Shown piece by piece: positions 1-9,697 of a stretch of DNA of 64,000 nt. The notes beneath the pieces are model-generated. The model saw nothing but the letters and a program-made list of their open reading frames with translations. It made no database searches and was not told where the DNA came from. Source of the stretch: Goodfellowiella coeruleoviolacea (GTDB taxonomy: Bacteria > Actinomycetota > Actinomycetes > Mycobacteriales > Pseudonocardiaceae); assembly GCF_024171785.1 (NCBI RefSeq), contig NZ_JAMTCK010000005.1, positions 91,591-155,590 on the forward strand. The letters are read 5' to 3'. Every line of letters begins with the position of its first letter. Within the stretch, counting starts at the first letter, position 1. The position numbers were made by a program, and so were the translations under genes.

Positions 1-291
1 GGCAAGATCAACACGCCACCCACCACCGGCAGCAACGCCGCGCCGCCCACCCCCACCGCGGGTACGGCCACGGGCGGTGGCGCACCGATCACCCCGCCGC
101 CCACCACGCGCGGCCCGGCTACGACGCCGGGCACGGGTGCTGGCGGCAGCAACGCCGCGGGTGCCGGCGGGAAGGTCAACACCCCGCCCACCACGGGCAG
201 CAACACCGCCGGCTCCACCACGTCCGGCGCCACCACCAGCACCGCCGGTGCCGGCGGCAAGGTCAACACCCCGCCCACCACCGGCACCAAC
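1..291 (+). repeat. In-frame coding repeats GKxNTPPTTGxN
   Basis: Three 36-base copies at 1-36, 169-204 and 256-291 encode the same 12-residue unit with only synonymous or minor changes. They are separated by Gly/Ala/Thr-rich spacers. More copies probably lie upstream of the window. Confidence 0.75.
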
Positions 292-915
292 TCCACCAGC
301 ACCACCACCTCCGGCACCACCACCGGCACCGCCGGTGGATCCGGTGCCGGGGCGGCCAGTCCGCCCCCCTCGGTGGGTGGCGGCAACACCGGCTCCGGTG
401 GCGCGAGCGGCGGTGCGCACAGCACCGGCAACAGCGGCTCCGGGTCTGGTGCCGGCGGCAACGCGGGCACCGGCAACAGCGGCTCCGGGTCCGCTGCCGG
501 CGGCAACGCGGGCACCAACACCGGCAGTGCCGGTAACGGCGCGGGCAGCGCCGGCTCGGGTGCGGGCAACGCGGGCAAGACCTGGAAGGAGCGGTGGGAC
601 GACTTCAAGACCGCCCTCAAGGACCTCGAGAAGGCGCCGCACCAGAAGATGGTCGACAAGCTCGTGAACAAGTTCGGCTGGACCCCGGAGCGGGCCGAGG
701 ACTTCGCCCGCTGGGTGAAGAACTTCGAGGGCGTTGCCGCGCCCGGCGGGACGATCAAGATCGGCGGGCGCGAGGTGCCCACCGGTAATGTCATGCACGA
801 GGTGCACGAGATCTGGAAGGAGATCTCGGCCACCCAGAACGAGCACAAGAAGGACGACGGCAAGTTCATGACCGACCTGAAGGACTACCGCGACCAGCAG
901 CAGAGCAAGGTCTGA
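1..915 (+). CDS. Repeat-rich G/T/P/N protein, 3' part, unknown function
   Basis: The frame is open from the first base to a TGA at 913-915, so only the C-terminal 304 residues are present. About 190 residues are low-complexity Gly/Thr/Pro/Ser/Asn, with three copies of a GKxNTPPTTGxN unit followed by GSGxGGNAG-type repeats. The last ~110 residues form a compact, charged, helix-prone segment beginning KTWKERWDDF and ending in DQQQSKV, rich in Lys, Glu and Trp. I do not recognise the family. The architecture (long flexible linker plus small helical domain) is what one sees in actinobacterial secreted or surface-associated proteins, but no signal or anchor can be judged without the N-terminus. 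A GTG at 373 is an internal codon, not a convincing start. Confidence 0.7.
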   Translation, partial: GKINTPPTTGSNAAPPTPTAGTATGGGAPITPPPTTRGPATTPGTGAGGSNAAGAGGKVNTPPTTGSNTAGSTTSGATTSTAGAGGKVNTPPTTGTNSTSTTTSGTTTGTAGGSGAGAASPPPSVGGGNTGSGGASGGAHSTGNSGSGSGAGGNAGTGNSGSGSAAGGNAGTNTGSAGNGAGSAGSGAGNAGKTWKERWDDFKTALKDLEKAPHQKMVDKLVNKFGWTPERAEDFARWVKNFEGVAAPGGTIKIGGREVPTGNVMHEVHEIWKEISATQNEHKKDDGKFMTDLKDYRDQQQSKV

Positions 916-986
916 TCGGACCGCGCGCACCAGGCCGACGGCCGCTCCCGGGAGTCCTCGGGGGCGGCCGTCCGCGTCGGTGCGGC

Positions 987-2459
987 TCAGCCGCGGCCGA
1001 GCGCGGTGAGCACCCGGCACATCCGGTCCACCGCGGCCACCACGGTCCGCTGCTCCCAGGCGGTGAAGCAGAGCCGGAAGTAGCCGGGCCACGCGCAGGA
1101 CAGGGTGGTGCCGGGCAGCAGCTTCACGTCGGCACGGGCCAGCAGGTGCTCGGCCAGCCGCTCCTCCGGGGTCGGCCGCAGCGTGGGGTCACCGAACAGC
1201 AGCGCGTTCGCCGGGGTGATCTCGGGCGGCTCGTCCGCCGGCAGGAACTCGCGCAGGTCCAGCCAGACGAACTGGGCGGTGTTGGCGTCCTCCCCGCGCA
1301 CGTACCGGATGCCGTAGCCGTCCAGCACCTCGGCGACCGCGCGGAACGAGTCGGTCAGGTCCGCCTGGTAGCTCTCGACCGCGGTGTCCCAGAAGTCGCC
1401 GCCGTCGGCCGTGAGCAGGGTGGTGATGGCGAACTGCTTGAGCGAGTCGAACGGCGTGAACCAGGCCAGCGACCGGATCGACTTCGCCGTGCCCCTGGTG
1501 CCCAGCATGGCCTGGCGCACGTGCGGCGAGCGGGAGATGACGAAGCCGGTGCGGAACCCGGACAGGCCGAAGTCCTTGGCGAAGCCCCACACCACGTGCA
1601 CCCGCTCCGGCGCCCGCTGGGTGGCGTTGAGGGCCAGTGCGCTGACGAACGGCGGCAGCGCGCCGAGCAGCTGCGAGTGGCAGTAGATCTCGTCGGACAC
1701 GATGTGCATGTCCGTTTCGGACAGTGCCCAGTGGTAGACGGATTCGAGCAGGCCCTCGTCGTAGTTCACGCCCAGCGGGTTGTGCGGGTTGGTCAGCACC
1801 AGCAGCTTGGGCCGGTTGTGCCGGTCAAGGCGGTAGTAGGCGCGCTGGATGTCGGCCAGGGTCAGCCGGAAGTTCTCCGCGCCGGCGTGTTCCAGGTGGA
1901 CCGGCACGCACCGCAGCTTGGGCACCTGCTCGAAGGACCAGTAGAAGCCCTGCCAGAACGGTGCCGGCAGCAGCACCGGACTGCGTCGGGGCACCGGCAC
2001 CCTGGGCCGAGCCGAGCGTTGCGTCGGCACCACCACCGGCTTGTCCCGCAGCGGCTCCTGCAGGGCCAGCGCGACGCACTCCAGCGCCGAGGCCACACCC
2101 GCCGTGCCGAACACGTCGTCCGCGCGCACGGTCGCGCCCAGCGAGTCGGTCAGCCGCTCGGCCACCAGGCCGCGCAGCCCGCCCTCGCTGTCCGTGCCGT
2201 AACTGGTCGCGTACCGCATGGCGCTGGTCGGCAGCGCGTTCAGCTCGTCGAACACGTACTCGCGCAACTGGCCGGCCAGCAGCACGTTCTCGGCGACGGA
2301 CAGGTCCGTGGGCGCGGGCAGCCGGCGCGCGCGGAGCAGTTCCCGGTAGAGCACCGAGCGCTGCTCCTCGTCGGCGGTCCTGGCAAGCAGGTCCTGCTGG
2401 GCCGCGGTCAGGTTGGCGACCGAGTGCTTCGGCTCGATCACGTCCAGTTGCCCGGTCAT
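987..2459 (-). CDS. PLP-dependent aminotransferase, ACC-synthase-like (class I/II)
   Basis: The 490-residue protein is a fold-type I PLP enzyme of the aminotransferase class I/II family. Visible motifs are NPHNPLG at about 224-230, the DEIY segment at about 256-259, the PLP-binding lysine in AKDFGLSGFR (K295) and the substrate-carboxylate arginine about eight residues later. The KDFGLSGFR pattern is closer to 1-aminocyclopropane-1-carboxylate synthases than to aspartate aminotransferases, but the substrate cannot be told from sequence. The frame is open to 2579; I place the start at the ATG at 2459 because GAGGAG lies at the right distance and the upstream residues are unlike the family. About 15 Arg/Pro-rich residues near 146-162 are probably a lineage-specific loop. 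It is a single gene with no operon partner. Confidence 0.85.
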   Translation of the reverse strand: MTGQLDVIEPKHSVANLTAAQQDLLARTADEEQRSVLYRELLRARRLPAPTDLSVAENVLLAGQLREYVFDELNALPTSAMRYATSYGTDSEGGLRGLVAERLTDSLGATVRADDVFGTAGVASALECVALALQEPLRDKPVVVPTQRSARPRVPVPRRSPVLLPAPFWQGFYWSFEQVPKLRCVPVHLEHAGAENFRLTLADIQRAYYRLDRHNRPKLLVLTNPHNPLGVNYDEGLLESVYHWALSETDMHIVSDEIYCHSQLLGALPPFVSALALNATQRAPERVHVVWGFAKDFGLSGFRTGFVISRSPHVRQAMLGTRGTAKSIRSLAWFTPFDSLKQFAITTLLTADGGDFWDTAVESYQADLTDSFRAVAEVLDGYGIRYVRGEDANTAQFVWLDLREFLPADEPPEITPANALLFGDPTLRPTPEERLAEHLLARADVKLLPGTTLSCAWPGYFRLCFTAWEQRTVVAAVDRMCRVLTALGRG

Positions 2460-2622
2460 GTCCGCTCCTCGGCTCTGCCGGTGGCGTCCGCCTGTGCGCC
2501 CCAGTGTTGGCGGGCCGGTGGGCCGAGGACAACGGCGTGTGGCCGGAGCGTGCGCGGGCCGTACGGGGATCTCCCCCACCGGGGTGGGTACTACCCCGCC
2601 GCCGTGGGGGAGGTGGAAGGGA

Positions 2623-4002
2623 TCACGGCCGGTTGCCGGCGGCGGCGCGGGCCGCCCTGGCCGCGCGGGCCCGGCGCTTGCGCAGGTACATCAGCAGGGC
2701 GACCACCAGGAACACGCCGGCGGCCACGGTCAGCGGCATGCCCACGTTGCCGAACGCCACCGACATCTGGTCGGGGGCGGGCTGGCCGGCGGCCTGCTGG
2801 GCGGCGTCGCGGGTGCCGTCGGACTGGGCGGCGTTGGTGGCGGTCGGGGCCTCGTCGACCAGCACGCCCACCGCCGGCATGTTCGCAGTGCTCAGCTCGA
2901 AGCCGTAGTCGAGCAGCCGGCTGGCCTGCACGTGCATCTGGACCTTGGCGGGGTCGCCGCGCAGCAGCACCACCAGCAGGCGGCGGCCGTCCTTCTCGGC
3001 CGCGCCCACGAACGTGCTGCCGGCGTCGTCGGTGGCACCGGACTTGCCGCCCAGCGCGCCGTCGTAGCTGGCCAGCAGCTTGTTGTCGTTGACGACCCGG
3101 ACGGTCTTGCCGCTCTTGCCCGGCAGCGTGATCCGCTCGGTGGCCAGTGCCTCCTTGAACTTCGGGTTGGCCATGGCGGTGCGGAAGATCAGCCCGGAGT
3201 CGTAGGCCGAGGTGACCATGCCCGGACCGTCCAGTCCGGACGGTGTGGCCACCCGGGTGTCCAGCGCGCCGAGTTCCTTGGCCATCGCGTTCATCTTGCG
3301 CACCGCGTCGGTGGTGCCGCCCAGCTGGCGGGCCAGGGCGTGGGCCACGTCGTTGCCGGAGTCCATCAGCAGTGCCTGCAGCAGCTGCTCCACGGTGTAG
3401 CCGACGCCCGCCACCAGGCCGGTCTTCGAGCCCTCCTGGTTGGCGTCCTCGGCCGTGGCGGTGACCGTGGCCGCCAGGTTCAGCTCCTTGAGCACCACGT
3501 TGGCCAGCAGCACCTTGACCAGGGCGGCCGGCCGCTGCCGGCCGTGCGGGTCGGTGGTGGCCAGCACGTCGCCGCTGTCCAGGTCGGCGATCAGCCAGGA
3601 GGCGGCCGAGATGCCGTCCGGCGGCTGCTGGGCGTTGGGGGGCAGGACGAGACCGCACTGGCCCATCCGGTCACCCCCGACGGGTGTGGCGGGCACGGGC
3701 AGCGGCGTTGGCGTGGCCGCGCCGGGTGCCGGCTTCTCCGAGGTGTCCACCGGCGGGGGCGGCGTTTCCCGCCACTGGCAGGTGGAGTTGTCGACCGGGG
3801 CGGTGTCCCCGCCCGCCGTCCCGGTGGCCGAGCCGCTGGCGGAGCCGCTGGAGGAGGTCGGCTGGACCGATGACGACGGCGCGGCCGCCAGTGGCCGGAG
3901 GGGGGCCGCTGTGCCGGTTGGCGCGACGAGCACGGCAGCGGTCACCAGGGCGCTGAAGGAGAGGACCAGGGCAACAACGGGCCGGCGGGCTTTGTCAGGC
4001 AC
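2623..4002 (-). CDS. D-alanyl-D-alanine carboxypeptidase-like protein (S11, DacB1-like), SxxK serine missing
   Basis: This is a 459-residue homologue of penicillin-binding S11 carboxypeptidases such as mycobacterial DacB1, which trim peptidoglycan stem peptides outside the membrane. It has an N-terminal signal/anchor helix (about 8-30), a Pro/Ser/Thr-rich linker to ~125, the S11 domain (about 130-365), and a C-terminal transmembrane helix with a basic tail. The SGN motif is present at 215-217 and the KTG box is KSG at 320-322. The position of the acylating serine in SxxK reads A160-L-V-K163 (codon GCC, complement of 3523-3525). If the base calls are right the protein lacks its nucleophile and may be a binding or scaffold protein. 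I prefer the GTG at 4002, seven bases after a TAGCCT box, over the GTG at 4047. It is divergent from the SCO4848-like gene, as in Streptomyces. Confidence 0.85.
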   Translation of the reverse strand: MPDKARRPVVALVLSFSALVTAAVLVAPTGTAAPLRPLAAAPSSSVQPTSSSGSASGSATGTAGGDTAPVDNSTCQWRETPPPPVDTSEKPAPGAATPTPLPVPATPVGGDRMGQCGLVLPPNAQQPPDGISAASWLIADLDSGDVLATTDPHGRQRPAALVKVLLANVVLKELNLAATVTATAEDANQEGSKTGLVAGVGYTVEQLLQALLMDSGNDVAHALARQLGGTTDAVRKMNAMAKELGALDTRVATPSGLDGPGMVTSAYDSGLIFRTAMANPKFKEALATERITLPGKSGKTVRVVNDNKLLASYDGALGGKSGATDDAGSTFVGAAEKDGRRLLVVLLRGDPAKVQMHVQASRLLDYGFELSTANMPAVGVLVDEAPTATNAAQSDGTRDAAQQAAGQPAPDQMSVAFGNVGMPLTVAAGVFLVVALLMYLRKRRARAARAARAAAGNRP

Positions 4003-4009
4003 GGAATCC

Positions 4010-4057
4010 AGGCTAGCCACCCCGGTTGAGTGACGAACACCCACCACGGCGGATACT
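4010..4057. promoter_or_regulatory. Divergent -10 boxes, probable leaderless starts
   Basis: On the minus strand TAGCCT (4010-4015) lies 7 bases before the GTG at 4002. On the plus strand GATACT (4052-4057) lies 7 bases before the GTG at 4065. Neither start has a Shine-Dalgarno sequence. A TANNNT box 7 bases before the start codon is the usual leaderless arrangement in actinobacteria. No clear -35 boxes are visible. Confidence 0.45.
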
Positions 4058-4064
4058 CACTGTT

Positions 4065-4292
4065 GTGAAGCTTTCCCGTGGAGCATCGCTGTTTCTGCTC
4101 GCGTTCGCGGTGTGGTCGTGGATCATCTGGCCGACGTTCCTCCGCAACATCTGGAACGACCCCAGGTCCTGGGACAACGGCCCCACCGGCTTCTTCACCG
4201 TGCACCTCGTTCTGGTGATCGTCTCGCTGGTGCTGGGCACCACGATCGGGGTGTTGGGGTGGCGCGGATTCGCGGCGAGCCGACGTAAGTAG
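4065..4292 (+). CDS. SCO4848 family membrane protein
   Basis: The 75-residue protein has two transmembrane helices (about 6-24 and 43-63) joined by a short loop containing WPTFLRNIWNDP. It matches the SCO4848 family, a small actinobacterial membrane protein of unknown function that in Streptomyces lies next to the same carboxypeptidase gene. The GTG at 4065 is chosen because the family begins MKLSR and a -10 box lies 7 bases upstream; the frame is open to a TTG at 4026. The C-terminus is basic (AASRRK), suggesting a cytoplasmic end. The conserved pairing with a peptidoglycan enzyme hints at a cell-envelope role, but this is inference. Confidence 0.8.
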   Translation: MKLSRGASLFLLAFAVWSWIIWPTFLRNIWNDPRSWDNGPTGFFTVHLVLVIVSLVLGTTIGVLGWRGFAASRRK

Positions 4293-4369
4293 ACGCACTA
4301 CATATTGGGAGAATGCTCGGGCGAGCTACCGGCCGCGCTCCTGACCACCACACCAAGGAGGCTTCACCC

Positions 4370-4717
4370 GTGGAATTCGTCCGGCTACTGCTGGTGTTCC
4401 TGCACCTGCTCGGCATGTCCCTGCTGGTGGCCATGTTCTTCGTGCAGCGCCGGGCCGGCGCGGACGCGCCGCTGAACAAGGGCTGGCTGCACGGCTCCGC
4501 GCTGCAACTGCTCACCGGCGCGGCGCTGTACGGGCTGATGCCGTTGACCCACGCCGACTACAACCACGCGAAACTCGGCGTGAAGATGGTGGTGCTCATC
4601 GTGATCGGCGTGCTGGCCGTCGCCAACGTCAACCGCAAGCGCATTCCCACCTGGCTGGCGCCCACCATGCTCGGCCTGGTCGTGCTCAACGTCGGGTTGG
4701 CCGTGTTCTGGCGGTGA
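4370..4717 (+). CDS. Small integral membrane protein, four helices
   Basis: The 115-residue protein is almost entirely four hydrophobic helices (about 4-24, 43-60, 68-88 and 94-114). The GTG at 4370 follows an ideal AAGGAGG at 4355-4361; an upstream in-frame start at 4313 would add residues with no membrane character. It resembles uncharacterised actinobacterial integral membrane proteins and no function can be assigned. It lies about 80 bases after the SCO4848-like gene on the same strand and converges on sdhB. Confidence 0.75.
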   Translation: MEFVRLLLVFLHLLGMSLLVAMFFVQRRAGADAPLNKGWLHGSALQLLTGAALYGLMPLTHADYNHAKLGVKMVVLIVIGVLAVANVNRKRIPTWLAPTMLGLVVLNVGLAVFWR

Positions 4718-4910
4718 GCCGCACCGCCGCCGGGCACCCCGGTCGGGGACGCACCACCCGGTGAACCCCGGCTGGCGCGGTGCCCGGTAACGGATCTTGA
4801 TCCCCTGACGATCAACCGACCGTGCGAGCCCGGCGCACCCGGATCGGGAACCGGTGTCGCACGGTCACTTCGCGGCGGCTGGGCAGGGCAGCCGGCCGCG
4901 GAGGCAGCGG

Positions 4911-4933
4911 CTCACCCGGCACCGCCGGGTGAG
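4911..4933. terminator. Hairpin, perfect 10-bp stem
   Basis: CTCACCCGGC and GCCGGGTGAG pair perfectly around a 3-base loop. There is no U-tract, as is usual in high-GC actinomycetes. It lies between convergent genes. Confidence 0.45.
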
Positions 4934-4948
4934 GGCTGGAACAAGCGG

Positions 4949-4982
4949 AAGGGGCGCCAGGCCGACCAGCCTGACGCCCCTT
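4949..4982. terminator. Bidirectional terminator hairpin
   Basis: The arms at 4949-4961 and 4970-4982 pair over 13 positions with one mismatch around an 8-base loop. It lies 40 bases past the sdhB stop and can terminate the sdh operon, with the adjacent hairpin serving the opposite direction. Confidence 0.6.
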
Positions 4983-5022
4983 CTCGTGTCACCGTTGTCG
5001 CCGTGTCGCCGCGGCCGTCGGC

Positions 5023-5819
5023 TCAGGTGCGGCGGAACAGCAGCGCCCGCTTGACCTCCTGGATGGCCTTGGTGACCTGGATGCCCCTGGGGCAGGCGTC
5101 CGTGCAGTTGAACGTGGTCCGGCAGCGCCACACCCCGTCCACGTCGTTGAGGATGTCCAGCCGCTCCTCGGCGCCCTCGTCGCGGCTGTCGAAGATGAAC
5201 CGGTGCGCGTTGACGATGGCGGCCGGGCCGAAGTAGGAGCCCTCGGTCCAGTACACCGGGCACGACGTGGTGCAGCAGGCGCACAGGATGCACTTGGTGG
5301 TGTCGTCGAACCGGGCCCGGTCGGCCTGCGACTGCAACCGCTCCCGGGTGGGCTCGTTGCCGTAGGCGATCAGGTACGGCTTGACCGCCCGGAACGCCTC
5401 GAAGAACGGCTCCATGTCGACCAGCAGGTCCTTGTGCACCGGCAGGCCCTTGATGGGCTCGATGGTGACCGTGGTCTGCTTGCCGTCCCCGGCGAACAGG
5501 TCCTTCATCAGCACCTTGCACGCCAGCCGGTTCACGCCGTTGATCTTCATGGCGTCCGAGCCGCAGATGCCGTGCGCGCAGGAGCGGCGGAAGGTGAGCG
5601 TGCCGTCCAGGTACCACTTCACGTAGTGCAGCAGGTTGAGCACCCGGTCGGTGGGCAGCGCCGGCACCTCGAAGGACTGCCAGTACGGCTCCGGGTCGAC
5701 CTCCGGGTTGAACCGGCGGATCTTCACCGTGACGGCCACGGCGCCCTCGGGCACCGGCGGCGTCGTGCCGCGCGAGCCCGACGTGGTCTGATCAGTGGGG
5801 CTGGTGGTGGACGCGGTCA

Positions 5820-5820
<1 letters not shown>
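5023..5820 (-). CDS. sdhB: Succinate dehydrogenase iron-sulfur subunit
   Basis: The 265-residue subunit carries electrons from the FAD of SdhA through three Fe-S clusters to quinone in complex II. The [2Fe-2S] ligands lie at C81, C86, D89 and C101; Asp at the third position is also found in Escherichia coli SdhB. The C-terminal half has CILCACCTTSCP and CTDACPRGI, which bind the [4Fe-4S] and [3Fe-4S] clusters. A Ser/Thr-rich N-terminal extension of about 25 residues precedes the domain. The ATG overlaps the sdhA stop (ATGA), so the two are translationally coupled. Confidence 0.97.
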
Positions 5821-7571
<1,751 letters not shown>

Positions 7572-7619
7572 TGCGGCTTCTTCTCCCTGGCCCGCACGGT
7601 CGGGTTCGTGGTGGTGGCG

Positions 7620-8045
7620 TCAGTCCCCGATGTTCGGGTCAAAGGTGAAGATCACGAACGTGCCGACCGCGAGGATCAGCACCATGGACGTGTACAGCAG
7701 CATCTTCAGCCAGAACCGGGTGGCGTCCTTGCGGGCGTAGTCGTTGATGACCGTGCGCAGGCCGTTGGTGCCGTGGATCTCGGCCAGCCACAGCATCGCC
7801 AGATCCCACAGCTGCCAGAACGGACTGGCCCAGCGACCGGCGACGAATCCGAAGTTGATCCGGTGCACCCCGTCGTCGAGGATGTTCATGATGAGCAGGT
7901 GGCCGAGCACCAGCACGACCAGCAGCAGGCCGGACAGCCGCATGAACAGCCAGCTGTACAGCTCGAAGTTGCTGCGCCGCGCGGCCGGCCGGCCCGAGGA
8001 CCGGGGCTTGTCAATGGTGAGCGGCTGCTCCGTCGTCAACGCCAT
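7620..8045 (-). CDS. sdhD: Succinate dehydrogenase membrane anchor subunit
   Basis: The 141-residue anchor has three hydrophobic helices (about 33-55, 70-95 and 112-136). A histidine in VLGHLLIMNIL in the first helix is a candidate haem b ligand. The N-terminal ~28 residues are polar. It starts one base after the sdhC stop, so it is coupled to it. It holds the SdhAB dimer on the membrane and forms the quinone site with SdhC. Confidence 0.93.
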   Translation of the reverse strand: MALTTEQPLTIDKPRSSGRPAARRSNFELYSWLFMRLSGLLLVVLVLGHLLIMNILDDGVHRINFGFVAGRWASPFWQLWDLAMLWLAEIHGTNGLRTVINDYARKDATRFWLKMLLYTSMVLILAVGTFVIFTFDPNIGD

Positions 8046-8046
8046 C

Positions 8047-8484
8047 TCAGTTGCCCCCGAACAAGTCCGTGATGGTGCGCTGCAGCATGAAGTAGGCGCC
8101 GGGGATCATCACCACGAGCCAGACGCCGACGATGGTCCAGAACATGCCGCGCTGGTACTTGGTGCCCTTGGACCAGAAGTCCACCAGCATCACGCGGACG
8201 CCGTTGAGCGCGTGGTAGAGCACCGCGCCGACGAGCCCGACCTCCATCAGGTTCACGACCGGGTTCTTGTACAGCTCGATGGCGCGGTCGTAGGCGTTGG
8301 GCGACACCCGCACCAGTGCGGTGTCCAGCACGTGGACGAACAGGAAGAAGAACGTCGCCACACCGGTGATCCGGTGCAGCACCCACGACCACATACCCAG
8401 GTCGCCTCGGTAGAGCCTCCCGCCGCCGCGAGAACTGCCCGCCCGCTCGGTTACATCCGCCGTCGCGGCGGAGGTGCTGGCCAT
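8047..8484 (-). CDS. sdhC: Succinate dehydrogenase cytochrome b subunit
   Basis: The 145-residue subunit has the family signature SWVLHRITGV followed by three transmembrane helices. HRITG contributes to the quinone site, and the His of YHALNGVR in helix 2 is the usual haem ligand. TGGAGG precedes the ATG by 8 bases. It is the first gene of sdhCDAB. The upstream gap to endonuclease V (8485-8655) must hold the operon promoter, but I could not identify clear -35/-10 boxes. Confidence 0.95.
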   Translation of the reverse strand: MASTSAATADVTERAGSSRGGGRLYRGDLGMWSWVLHRITGVATFFFLFVHVLDTALVRVSPNAYDRAIELYKNPVVNLMEVGLVGAVLYHALNGVRVMLVDFWSKGTKYQRGMFWTIVGVWLVVMIPGAYFMLQRTITDLFGGN

Positions 8485-8655
8485 GGTGAACGGCCTCCAA
8501 CGTCACTGGTGGACTGTTGCCCGTCAATACTCTGTACGGGACCTTGACTCACCGGATGCTAGCCCCGCGTGCTCCAGTCGACCCAATAGCCGCCCCGCTC
8601 TGTGATCGATGGAACACGGCTGTACACGTTTGGGTGGAATCCGCCGCGCTCCGGC

Positions 8656-9360
8656 TCACGCCTGGTGGGGCCGGTCCTGGTGGCTGGCCTCGCGCAGCGC
8701 GGCCCGGCACAGCTGGTCGGCGGCCCTGGTGGTCTCGGGCAGCCGGTAGCGCGGGCACAGCCGCAGCACCTCGGCGCAGGCCCGGTCCAGGTCGATGCGG
8801 TGCCCCACGGACACGTACACCGGTTTGACCCCCGACCGGGTGCGCAGCGCCCGCCCCACCTCGCGCCCGCCGTCGTCGGTCAGCGGCGCGTGGTCACCCC
8901 GGTTCGGGCCGGGCGGCGGGTGGGCGGTCATCGGTGTCTTGGCCACGCCCGCGGTGGGCAGCCCGGTGACCAGCCCCAGGTGGCAGGCCAGGCCGAAGCG
9001 GCGCGGGTGGGCCAGGCCCTGCCCGTCGGCCAGCAGCAGGTCCGGGGTGACCGACAGCCGCTCCAGCGCGCCGAGCAGCGGCGGCAGCTCCCGGAACGCG
9101 AAAAGCCCTGGCACGTAGGGGAAAGCCGGCGCGGCCAGCGCGGTGGCCGAGTCGACGACGGCCAGGCTGGCCACGTCCAGCACCACCACGGCGGCGACCA
9201 GCAGGTCGCCCTCCTCGGCGTAGGCCACGTCCAGTCCGGCGGCGGTGGTCACGGTCAGTCCGTCCGGTGTGGTCGGATCGACCAGCGGGGCCAGTTCCCG
9301 TTGCAGCGCCTCGGCCCGCTCAACCGATTCAGGCCACTCGTGGGGCACGCTCACCCGCAC
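8656..9360 (-). CDS. nfi: Endonuclease V (deoxyinosine 3'-endonuclease)
   Basis: The 234-residue protein matches endonuclease V, which cuts DNA or RNA one bond 3' of inosine and so starts repair of deaminated adenine. The metal-binding Asp of GLDVAYAEE (about 42-50), LLLADGQGLAHPRRFGLA (about 108-125) and the later GVAKTP loop are all present. Length is usual. The GTG at 9360 has AGGAG upstream. It is a single gene, divergent from the nucleoside transporter operon, a neighbourhood concerned with nucleoside salvage. Confidence 0.92.
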   Translation of the reverse strand: MRVSVPHEWPESVERAEALQRELAPLVDPTTPDGLTVTTAAGLDVAYAEEGDLLVAAVVVLDVASLAVVDSATALAAPAFPYVPGLFAFRELPPLLGALERLSVTPDLLLADGQGLAHPRRFGLACHLGLVTGLPTAGVAKTPMTAHPPPGPNRGDHAPLTDDGGREVGRALRTRSGVKPVYVSVGHRIDLDRACAEVLRLCPRYRLPETTRAADQLCRAALREASHQDRPHQA

Positions 9361-9697
9361 GCGTCACCGCTCCTGGTCCGCGGGGTCCATTGGTCCACTC
9401 TCCTCGATGCGGGCCCGTGCCGTTGGGTGGCTGACGGCCAATGTAGTCACCGGGTTTCGGGTTGACCGGGCAACCCGTGGGTAACCCGGGGACACGCTGC
9501 GGTTACTCCGCGCTGTGCGCGCTGGGTTGCCGGGCCAACGATTAGGTCACGCGCGGGCCGGTCGATGTGAGCGGCCCCGGTCCACCAGGTACGGTTCGCG
9601 ACTCAGAACCTCGACAACGCCCAACGGACCTGGTCGCAGGGTCGAGCATCGGCAGGGTCGGGACGTGCTTCTCACCGAGCAGAGAGGGAGATGAGCC
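9361..9697. promoter_or_regulatory. Promoter region of nucleoside transporter operon
   Basis: This 337-base divergent gap has no ORF of coding character. It holds a GGGTTG-N6-CAACCC inverted repeat (9459-9476) with further GGGTTG/GGTAACC-like words downstream, a possible operator. The BMP lipoprotein gene has GAGGGAG 7 bases before its GTG. I could not define a -10 box. Confidence 0.3.

Larger units (their letters stand above)
4718..5022. other. Intergenic region between convergent genes
   Basis: This 305-base gap separates the small membrane protein (plus) from sdhB (minus). It holds two hairpins listed separately and no ORF with coding character. Confidence 0.6.
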
